Assembly (NCBI GenBank): GCA_017303575.1
Contig: JAFLCL010000003.1
Location: 73,093 to 111,467 of the forward strand
Origin: Deltaproteobacteria bacterium
Lineage (GTDB): Bacteria; Myxococcota_A; Polyangia; Polyangiales; Sandaracinaceae
Direction: 5' to 3'
DNA length: 38,375 bases
Positions 32,850 through 38,375 of this stretch are shown one piece after another (the first letter of the stretch is position 1; every line of letters starts with the position of its first letter). The notes beneath the pieces were generated by a model. It did not search any database. It saw only the letters and a list, made by a program, of their open reading frames with translations, and had not been told where the DNA came from. Made by a program: the position numbers and the translations under genes.

Positions 32850-34217
32850 ATGCCGAAGCAAGACGCTTCGTCGACCACGGTCACGCGTCGTGGATGGCTC
32901 GCGCGCAGCGCCGTCGGCCTCGGCGCGGTCGGCGGGGGCGCGTGGCTCGGTCACCACTTCTGGGGGACCGTCGAGGAAGAGGCCATCGAAGCAGGGCTCG
33001 CGCACGCGCAGCACCCGCGCGCGCCCGGGCCGCTCGGCCCGCTGCGTCCCGATCCGGGAGGCATCCTCGATCTGCCCGAGGGCTTCAGCTACCGCGTGAT
33101 CGATCGACGGGGCGACGCGATGAGCGACGGCTTCGTCACGCCGGGCCGCTACGACGGCATGGCCTGCTTCGACGGTCCCGAGCCGGGCACCTGGACGCTC
33201 TTGCGCAACCACGAGAACGGCGCCCGTATGGGCTCGCTCGGCCCTGCGCCCGAGGGACGCGCCATCGCGCACGAGCACGTGCGCGGGATGCCCGGCGGCG
33301 TGACGCGCGTGGTCGTGGACGCGGCGACGCTCGCGAAGCGCAGCGCGAACCTCGTGCTCGCGGGCACGGTGCTCAACTGCGCAGGAGGCCCGAGCCCGTG
33401 GGGCTGGCTCTCGTGCGAGGAGAGCATCGATCGCGGGCACGGCTACGTGTTCGTGTGCGATCCGCTCGCCGATCGCGTCGCACCACCACGGCCCATCCGC
33501 GCGTTCGGTCGCTTCCGTCACGAGGCCGCGTGCGTCGACCCCGATCGCGGCATCGTCTACCTCACCGAAGATCGCGAGGGCGGCTCGCTCTATCGGTTCG
33601 TGCCCCACGATCCGAGCGTGCCGTTCGAGGGACAGCTCCAAGCGATGCGGGTGCGAGGCCGCGCGCGCTTCCACACCGACACGCAGCTGCGCGTCGGCAG
33701 CGACGTCGAGATCGACTGGGTACCGATCTCGGATCCGGATCCCAGCGACGACACGGTGCGCGTCGAGGCGCAGCGACAGGGCGCGGCGATCGTGCGCCGA
33801 GGGGAGGGCATCACGTACGCGGCGAGCGCGCGTGATCCCTCGCGGCCGAGCATCGTGCTCTCTGCGACCGAAGGCGGGCGCGCTCGGCTGGGGCAGATCC
33901 TGCGGCTCGATCCGGAGGGCGATGGGGGCACGCTGAGCGTGATCGCGGAGTCCACCGATCAGAGCGACTTCGACATGCCCGACAACCTCGTGATGTCGCC
34001 GCACGGGACGCTCTACTTCACCGAGGACGGTCACGCGCGGAACTACGTGCGCGGCCTCGGCGCCGACGGGCGCGTGTTCGACCTCGCACGCAATCGCCTG
34101 TCGCGCTCGGAGCTCGTGGGCGTGTGCTTCAGCCCCGATGGATCGACGATGTTCGTCGGCATCCAGCAAGAGAGCGTGCTCCTCGGCATCCGAGGCCCCT
34201 GGCCGGAGACGACGTGA
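32850..34217 (+). CDS. PhoX-type (DUF839) phosphatase, Tat-exported
   Basis: 455 residues from ATG 32850. The N-terminus has a twin-arginine signal (TVTRRGWLARSAVGLG, then a weakly hydrophobic Gly/Ala stretch), fitting export of a folded metalloprotein. The body carries LDLPEGFSYRVIDRRG, DGMACF, LLRNHENG, GGVTRVVVD, LNCAGGPSPWGWLSCEE, FGRFRHEAACVD, DMPDNLVMSPHGTLYFTEDG and LVGVCFSPDGSTMFVGIQQ. These are hallmarks of the PhoX/DUF839 beta-propeller, whose iron-calcium centre uses the Cys of NCAGG and nearby Glu residues. Alkaline phosphatase activity is therefore likely but not certain, since many DUF839 proteins are untested. It diverges from the MerR gene across a dyad. The next gene follows closely on the same strand. 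Confidence 0.88.
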   Translation: MPKQDASSTTVTRRGWLARSAVGLGAVGGGAWLGHHFWGTVEEEAIEAGLAHAQHPRAPGPLGPLRPDPGGILDLPEGFSYRVIDRRGDAMSDGFVTPGRYDGMACFDGPEPGTWTLLRNHENGARMGSLGPAPEGRAIAHEHVRGMPGGVTRVVVDAATLAKRSANLVLAGTVLNCAGGPSPWGWLSCEESIDRGHGYVFVCDPLADRVAPPRPIRAFGRFRHEAACVDPDRGIVYLTEDREGGSLYRFVPHDPSVPFEGQLQAMRVRGRARFHTDTQLRVGSDVEIDWVPISDPDPSDDTVRVEAQRQGAAIVRRGEGITYAASARDPSRPSIVLSATEGGRARLGQILRLDPEGDGGTLSVIAESTDQSDFDMPDNLVMSPHGTLYFTEDGHARNYVRGLGADGRVFDLARNRLSRSELVGVCFSPDGSTMFVGIQQESVLLGIRGPWPETT

Positions 34218-34236
34218 GCGATCGAGCAAACGGTCC

Positions 34237-34258
34237 CCCCTCCCGCCAGCGGGAGGGG
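34237..34258 (+). repeat. REP-like palindrome containing a Shine-Dalgarno sequence
   Basis: CCCCTCCCGC and GCGGGAGGGG form a perfect ten-bp stem around CA, 20 bases after the PhoX-type stop. The GGGAGGGG in the right arm is six bases before the GTG at 34265. The C-rich/G-rich arms with a following CACGGGGTGGGT resemble dispersed REP-type elements of other high-GC genomes, though a single copy is visible here. It may end the PhoX transcript, or hide the ribosome-binding site of the next gene. Confidence 0.5.
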
Positions 34259-34264
34259 CACGGG

Positions 34265-35305
34265 GTGGGTCAGCGAGGCCTCGCTTCCCGCGTCTTCCTC
34301 TTCGCGACCCTGCTCTTCGCCGGACCCGCCCACGCCCTCGTCGCCGTCGAAGAACCGCCGGCCGCCGAGACAGCATCGCTCGGCTGGTCCCGCGGTCCCG
34401 GCACGGAGATGTGCGCGACGGCCATCCAGCTCGGCGAAGAGGTCGAGGCGATCCTCGGGCGCGACGTGCTCGTGGCGGCACCGGATGCCGAGCTCTCCCT
34501 CGAGGGGCGCATCGAGCGGGCGGGGGAAGGCTTTCGCGCGGTGATCGCCGTCACGCGTCGTGATGGATCGAGCGAGGGCGAGCGCATCTACACGCATCCG
34601 GGCGTCAACTGTCGCGACGCCACGGAGTCGATCGCGCTGATCCTCGCGCTCCTGATCGATCCAGACGCCGAGCCCCCGTCGGACGAGCCCGATCCGAACG
34701 CGACCGATCCGAACGCCACCGACGACTCTCCTCCTGCCGAGACCCGCTCCGAGCCCGTCGACGACACGGTCGCGCCTTTCGGTCTCGCCGTCGATCTCTC
34801 CGGCCTCCTGGCCGCGTTCGTCACGCCGAGCGCAGCGCCGGGCGGACGCACCGCGATCCACCTGCGCTTTCCGAGCGGCCCACTGCCTCCGCTCGCTGTC
34901 GTCGTCACGGGATGGCTCGCGCCTTGGTCGCGCGCAGACGCGAGCGGTGGCGCGTGGGTCGATCACCTCTTCGTCGTCGGTGGCGCGGGCCTCTGCACGA
35001 TCCCTTCGCTCACGGACTGGCTGGATCTCTCGATCTGCGTGATGGGCGAGGCGGGCGGCGGCTTCGTGATCGCGGAGCGCACGCTGGTCCCGGACGAGCG
35101 AGAGCGTGTGCTCGCGTTCTTCGAGGCCGCGATCACGCTGCGCGCGCACGTGTGGCAGGCGCTCACGGCGAACCTCGGCGCCTCGCTCGTCGTGCCCTTC
35201 CGCACCGAGCCGTGGCTCGCGACCGGCAACGTGTACTGGCGTCCCGATCCCGTCGGCCTCTTCGTGTTCCTCGGCGTCGGCTTCGACGTGGGCTTCGGCC
35301 GCTGA
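34265..35305 (+). CDS. Secreted/envelope protein of unknown function
   Basis: 346 residues from GTG 34265, which gives a signal peptide (MGQRGLASRVFLFATLLFAGPAHA). An earlier GTG at 34214 overlaps the PhoX stop as GTGA, but would make the palindrome part of the protein. Residues 45-135 form a small alpha/beta domain (GTEMCATAIQLGEEVEAIL, EGRIERAGEGFRAVIAV, CRDATESIALILALLIDPD) with two Cys. An acidic Asp/Pro/Thr linker (about 140-175) follows, then a beta-strand-rich C-terminal half (AVDLSGLLAAFV, AIHLRFPSG, VTGWLAPW, FFEAAITLRAHVWQAL, LFVFLGVGFDVGFGR) that reads like an outer-membrane barrel. The ECF-type promoter begins inside its stop region. The function is unknown. Confidence 0.72.
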   Translation: MGQRGLASRVFLFATLLFAGPAHALVAVEEPPAAETASLGWSRGPGTEMCATAIQLGEEVEAILGRDVLVAAPDAELSLEGRIERAGEGFRAVIAVTRRDGSSEGERIYTHPGVNCRDATESIALILALLIDPDAEPPSDEPDPNATDPNATDDSPPAETRSEPVDDTVAPFGLAVDLSGLLAAFVTPSAAPGGRTAIHLRFPSGPLPPLAVVVTGWLAPWSRADASGGAWVDHLFVVGGAGLCTIPSLTDWLDLSICVMGEAGGGFVIAERTLVPDERERVLAFFEAAITLRAHVWQALTANLGASLVVPFRTEPWLATGNVYWRPDPVGLFVFLGVGFDVGFGR

Positions 35306-35336
35306 TCAGAAAAACGCGCAGGTCTCGCCACTGTAT
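35304..35336 (+). promoter_or_regulatory. Putative ECF sigma-dependent promoter of the sigma-factor gene
   Basis: The 33-base block starts GATCAGAAA and ends CCACTGTAT. It is 27 of 33 identical, without gaps, to 36739-36771. The AGAAA part would be the -35 and the region around CCACTGTAT the -10. The start codon of the sigma gene lies 15 bases after its end. It suggests autoregulation. Confidence 0.62.
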
Positions 35337-35350
35337 GGTTCGAGGCCTCG

Positions 35351-35887
35351 TTGCAGACGGTCGCCACATCGACGCTCGACTTCGGGCAGCTCTTTCGGAG
35401 CTACGCGCCGCTCGTCCTGCGCGCGCTGCGTCGGCTCGGTGTGCAGGAGCGCGATCTCGACGACGTGGCGCAAGACGTGTTCGTCACGCTGCACGGAAAG
35501 CTCGGCGAGATCGAGAAGCCGGAGGCGGTGCGCTCGTACGTGTACGGCATCGCGGTGCGGCACGCGTCGGATCATCGGAAGCGCGCGCACGTGCGTCGCG
35601 AGCAGCCCCAGGGCGATGACGCGCTCGAGCGCGCGGGCTCGGCGCCGCAGCTCTCGGAGATCCTCGCCAACGAACGAAGGGCGCGCCTCGATCGTGCGCT
35701 CGCGACGCTGCCCGACGACAAGCGCGCGGTGCTGGTGCTCTACGAGATCGAGGAACTCCCGATGCGCGAGGTCGCCGAGATCGTGGGCGTTCCGATGCAG
35801 ACCGCGTACTCGCGCCTCTATGCGGCGCGCAAGGAGCTCGCGCTGGCGTTGTCCGAGCTCGGCCCCATCGAAGGAGGTGCACGATGA
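35351..35887 (+). CDS. ECF-type RNA polymerase sigma factor
   Basis: 178 residues from TTG 35351. The sigma2 region reads FGQLFRSYAPLVLRALRRLG, DLDDVAQDVFVTLHGKLG and RSYVYGIAVRHASDHRKR. Sigma4 reads RLDRALATLPDDKRAVLVLYEIEELPMREVAEIVGVPMQTAYSRLYAARKEL, with a clear helix-turn-helix. Region 3 is missing, as in all ECF factors. It should direct RNA polymerase to a small stress- or envelope-related regulon. The ATG of the next gene, coding the likely regulator, overlaps its stop (ATGA). A 33-base motif upstream recurs before the barrel/cytochrome pair, so that pair is the best local target. Confidence 0.94.
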   Translation: MQTVATSTLDFGQLFRSYAPLVLRALRRLGVQERDLDDVAQDVFVTLHGKLGEIEKPEAVRSYVYGIAVRHASDHRKRAHVRREQPQGDDALERAGSAPQLSEILANERRARLDRALATLPDDKRAVLVLYEIEELPMREVAEIVGVPMQTAYSRLYAARKELALALSELGPIEGGAR

Positions 35888-36711
35888 ACGACGAGCCCGT
35901 TCGGCTGCGCCTCGATCCCGAGGCCGACCCGGAGCTGCGAGCCTCGCTCGACGCGATGCGCGACGAACGTCACGACGACGACGCCCGCATCGAGCGCCTC
36001 GCGATGCGGCTCGGCCCCTTGCTCGGGCCGCCCGGCGGTGGAGGTGGTGGTGGTGCAGGTCCGGCGGTGAAGGCCGCGAGCGCCGCGAAGGCCGCGACCA
36101 CGTGGGCGAGCATCGCGAAGGGCGTGGCGATCGCAGCGGTGATCGGCGCGGCAGGCACCCTCGTCGTGGTCGATCGACGTCCCGCCACGACGACGATCCC
36201 TTCGGCGCCGACGAGCGCGCCCGAGCCTCCGCGCTCCGCGGAAGAGCCCGTTTCGGAGGCTCAGCTCGGGTCCGTGACGGGAACCGAGCCCAGCGAGGAC
36301 CCTGCGTCGGCCGCGGCTGGATCCGAGCCCTCGAGAGCGCACGTCGGTTCCGCGAGGCCCACGAGGCGTGAGCCCGCCGTACCCGTGGAGCTGCTTTCGG
36401 CGCCCCAGGTCGAGGCCACGACCGGGGTCGTTCCCGAGGTCGTCGAACCCGATGTGCCGAGCGAGGCCGTGATGCTCGGGAGCGCGATGCGCGGGCTCCG
36501 CAGCGATCCGGCCGCCGCGCTCGCCGAGGCCGAGCGTCATGCGCGTCACTACCCGAGCGGCACGATGGCCGACGAGCGCGAGGTGATCGCGATCGATGCC
36601 CTGGTTCGGCTCGGTCGACGCGCCGACGCCGAGGCGCGCGCCACGCGCTTCCGCGATGCGCATCCGAGCTCCCCCTCCCTCCGCCGCATCGAGCGAATCC
36701 TCGCGAATTGA
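35884..36711 (+). CDS. Single-pass membrane protein, probable sigma-factor regulator
   Basis: 275 residues from ATG 35884, overlapping the sigma gene and preceded by GGAGGTG. Residues 1-48 are charged and probably cytoplasmic. A poly-Gly run (51-57) precedes one membrane helix (WASIAKGVAIAAVIGAAGTLVVV, about 74-96). A Pro/Ser/Glu-rich periplasmic stretch leads to a helical, TPR-like end (LGSAMRGLRSDPAAALAEAERHARHYPSG to RFRDAHPSSPSLRRIERIL). The order is that of a membrane anti-sigma factor, but the HxxxCxxC zinc motif of classical ZAS anti-sigma factors is absent. The periplasmic TPR could sense envelope load. Its role as anti-sigma is inferred from coupling and topology only. Confidence 0.8.
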   Translation: MNDEPVRLRLDPEADPELRASLDAMRDERHDDDARIERLAMRLGPLLGPPGGGGGGGAGPAVKAASAAKAATTWASIAKGVAIAAVIGAAGTLVVVDRRPATTTIPSAPTSAPEPPRSAEEPVSEAQLGSVTGTEPSEDPASAAAGSEPSRAHVGSARPTRREPAVPVELLSAPQVEATTGVVPEVVEPDVPSEAVMLGSAMRGLRSDPAAALAEAERHARHYPSGTMADEREVIAIDALVRLGRRADAEARATRFRDAHPSSPSLRRIERILAN

Positions 36712-36738
36712 AGGCGCAGCGACTTTCCTTCGATCGCC

Positions 36739-36771
36739 GATCAGAAACGCGCGCACGTCCCTCCACTGCAT
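36739..36771 (+). promoter_or_regulatory. Putative ECF sigma-dependent promoter of the barrel/cytochrome pair
   Basis: Starts GATCAGAAA and ends CCACTGCAT; 27 of 33 bases match the copy at 35304-35336. It ends 27 bases before the ATG at 36799, leaving room for AAGGAG as a Shine-Dalgarno. Both copies sit directly before a gene start, which supports a promoter rather than chance similarity. Confidence 0.62.
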
Positions 36772-36798
36772 CGACAGCCCCCCACAAGGAGCCACTCG

Positions 36799-37404
36799 AT
36801 GCGACCTCTGTTCGTCCTCTTCGCGCTCGCTTTCCTCACCCCTTCGATCTCGATCGCGCGCGCCGATGCGCCGTTCGCGCCGCTGCCCGACGAGACGCAG
36901 CTGGCTGCCGAGCACGACCTCGCGTTCGGCACCTACGTGTCGGGATGGGCGGGCTCGTACGCGGGCGTCGGCGTGGGAGGACGCCTGCGCTGGGAGATGT
37001 TCGACGACTTCGGCATCGAGGTCTTCGGTGAGGCGCACCTCGTCGAGAGCCCGGCGGGCATTCGTCACGATCACCAGATCGGCTTCAACGTCTATGTGCC
37101 CATCCGCCTCGGGGCGGGCTTTCGGCTCCGTCCGCTCTTCGGCTTCTGCACGGTGTTCTCGCTGGTCGAGCCCAACGAGCAGCACGCGCCGCGCGCGGAC
37201 GACGTGCTCTTCGGCGCGCACGCAGGCCTCTCGGTCGAGTGGAGCGCGAACGAGTGGCTCGCGCTCTTCCTCGAGGCGCAGGGCGCGGGGTGGGCGGGGC
37301 ACGATCGATCGCTCGATCGATGGACGGGCGCGATCTCGGACACCTACGTGCCCTTCGGCACCGCGCAGGTGATCCTCGGCACCAGCGTGCACTTCGATCT
37401 GTGA
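36799..37404 (+). CDS. Outer-membrane beta-barrel-like protein
   Basis: 201 residues from ATG 36799 with AAGGAG nine bases upstream. The signal peptide is MRPLFVLFALAFLTPSISIARADA. The mature part is short amphipathic strands with aromatic girdle residues (FGTYVSGWAGSYAGVGVGG, RLRWEMFDDFGIEVFGEAHLV, IGFNVYVPIRLGAGFRLRPLFGF, VLFGAHAGLSVEWSANEWLALFLE) and ends VHFDL, a small eight-strand-barrel pattern. It may be a porin or a structural outer-membrane protein. Its stop codon overlaps a GTG that could start the cytochrome gene, so both are probably one transcript from the ECF-type promoter. Confidence 0.78.
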   Translation: MRPLFVLFALAFLTPSISIARADAPFAPLPDETQLAAEHDLAFGTYVSGWAGSYAGVGVGGRLRWEMFDDFGIEVFGEAHLVESPAGIRHDHQIGFNVYVPIRLGAGFRLRPLFGFCTVFSLVEPNEQHAPRADDVLFGAHAGLSVEWSANEWLALFLEAQGAGWAGHDRSLDRWTGAISDTYVPFGTAQVILGTSVHFDL

Positions 37405-37412
37405 GCCGCGCG

Positions 37413-38297
37413 ATGCGCCTCTTCGCGATGCTCTCGCTGCTCGTGCTGGCTGCGTGTGCGCGCGCCGAAGATCCGCTGCCGCTGGGCGCGAGCGCGACGG
37501 ACTGCGCGAGCTGCCATGCCGATCAGGCCGAGGCCTTCGCGCGCTCGGCCCACGCACGCAGCGGTCGTTCGCCGGTGCTCGAGGCGATGATCCCGCACGC
37601 CCGCGCGGCGTGGGGTGAGGCCGCGGCGGATCGGTGCGTGCGCTGCCACGCGCCCTCGCACGCGCAGCTCCTGGGCGACCTCGACGCGGAGGCGAGCGTC
37701 ACCTGTCTCACGTGCCACGCGGCGGTGGGAAACCGCGGCGAGCGCGATGGTCTCTTGCTCGTCGATCCGAGCGCGCCGATCGGCGGTCCTCACGGTGACG
37801 GCGAGCCCACGCCCGCGCACGCGAGCCGAGCGTCCGCGTTGCTCGGATCGTCTTCGCTTTGCGGCACATGCCACGAGGTCACGGGCCCCGACGTCTTCGT
37901 CGAACGGACCCTGAGCGAGCACCGTGTCGCGGCTCCCGATCCGAACGATCCGACCTGCGCGACGTGTCACCTGCCGCAACTCGACGATGGTCCCATCGCG
38001 CTCGACGCGCGCACCTCGCGCGTGCGGCGTGACCACGGCTTCGTGGGCCTCGATCCGCCGTGGGGCGCAGACGACGCCACGCGCGCACGGGCCGCCACCG
38101 AGGCGACGGCGCTGCTCGCGAGCGCGCTCTCGCTCGAGGTCGTGCGCGAAGGCGACTCGATCGAGGTGCGCCTCACCAACGTCGGCGCACGGCACGCAGT
38201 GCCGACCGGCGTCGCGTTCCTCCGCGACGTGTGGATCGACGTCGAGATCGAGGGCCACGAGACCGTGGAGCGAGTGATCGAGCTCGGCGATCCCTGA
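37413..38297 (+). CDS. Multihaem cytochrome c lipoprotein, C-terminus probably truncated
   Basis: 294 residues from ATG 37413; GTG 37401 overlapping the previous stop is an alternative. The signal peptide ends in a lipobox (LLVLAAC, Cys15). Five haem c motifs are seen: CASCH (31-35), CVRCH (75-79), CLTCH (98-102), CGTCH (150-154) and CATCH (182-186). Further His residues (HAR, HDE-type loops, HGFVG) may be distal ligands. This resembles the cytochrome c554/NrfB-like group in electron transfer across the periplasm. The last 100 residues form a beta domain (VEVRLTNVGARHAVPTG) that stops in mid-sheet at LGDP. The stop codon TGA lies at the point where base composition falls sharply, so the natural C-terminus is probably missing. 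Confidence 0.85.
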   Translation: MRLFAMLSLLVLAACARAEDPLPLGASATDCASCHADQAEAFARSAHARSGRSPVLEAMIPHARAAWGEAAADRCVRCHAPSHAQLLGDLDAEASVTCLTCHAAVGNRGERDGLLLVDPSAPIGGPHGDGEPTPAHASRASALLGSSSLCGTCHEVTGPDVFVERTLSEHRVAAPDPNDPTCATCHLPQLDDGPIALDARTSRVRRDHGFVGLDPPWGADDATRARAATEATALLASALSLEVVREGDSIEVRLTNVGARHAVPTGVAFLRDVWIDVEIEGHETVERVIELGDP

Positions 38298-38375
38298 TTG
38301 CCCGAAAGATCAAAGGAAGTTGATAAGGCAAAGGAGATCGCTTTAATTCCTGTTTTTCACTATCTGACGCTTTAT
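38298..38375. other. A+T-rich tail of foreign composition
   Basis: These 78 bases hold 30 G+C, against roughly 70% in the rest of the window. The change occurs within a few bases of 38295. The plus-strand frame from 38298 is open for all 26 codons and reads LPERSKEVDKAKEIALIP and so on; a minus-strand frame is also open (SDSEKQELKRSPLPYQLP). Neither is recognised. It is the edge of a foreign insertion or a chimeric contig end. Confidence 0.75.

Noticed and set aside
36036..36060. Run of GGT/GGC codons as a possible repeat element
   Set aside because: It encodes a poly-Gly linker before the membrane helix of the sigma-factor partner, a simple-sequence stretch in frame.

Overview
The window is high-GC DNA (by eye around 70% G+C) packed with genes on both strands. 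The gene content points to a myxobacterium-like member of the Myxococcota, probably near Sandaracinus/Polyangia. The signs are two DUF2330 proteins with MYXO-CTERM-like tails, many Cys-lipidated or secreted proteins, an FG-GAP/CARDB lipoprotein, a VIT/VWA protein, a Sel1-repeat protein and several hybrid signalling proteins. This placement is an inference from gene content; there is no rRNA marker. No tRNA, rRNA, CRISPR array, insertion sequence or prophage was seen, and no gap between genes exceeds about 300 bases.

Layout. 1-3170 (minus): two tandem membrane histidine kinases and the start of a site-2-protease (M50) homologue. The first kinase has Thr where the phospho-acceptor His should be, and the M50 homologue lacks its HExxH motif. 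3244-3957: a small secreted protein. 4164-6752: a divergent membrane pyrophosphatase behind a long leader hairpin. 6908-10619: a three-gene overlapping operon with two DUF2330 paralogues and an envelope protein. 10639-13182 (minus): a beta-propeller lipoprotein. 13402-17554: FG-GAP lipoprotein, hemB and an FkbM methyltransferase. 17697-20703: DUF2625, an Uma2-type protein, a small lipoprotein and an AspA/AstE-like hydrolase. 20772-23003: a double-FKBP lipoprotein and an AraC-type regulator. 23010-26245: a PAS kinase with a collapsed ATPase domain, divergent from a TerB-like/PPP phosphatase. 26258-32760 (minus): MerR regulator, VIT/VWA protein, Sel1 protein, YdcF-like protein and DUF3025 protein. 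32850-35305: a PhoX-type phosphatase and an envelope protein. 35351-38297: an ECF sigma factor, a membrane partner, an outer-membrane protein and a five-haem cytochrome c.

Regulation. Several first genes of transcription units have a TAnnnT hexamer 6-8 bases before the start codon, which suggests leaderless mRNAs. The sigma-factor gene and the barrel/cytochrome pair carry a shared 33-base upstream block (27 of 33 identical), most simply read as the sigma factor's own promoter and its local target. A 7-5-7 dyad between the MerR gene and the PhoX gene looks like a MerR operator.

The last 78 bases (38298-38375) drop to 30 G+C of 78. The cytochrome reading frame stops exactly at this change, so the right edge is either a foreign insertion or a chimeric contig end.
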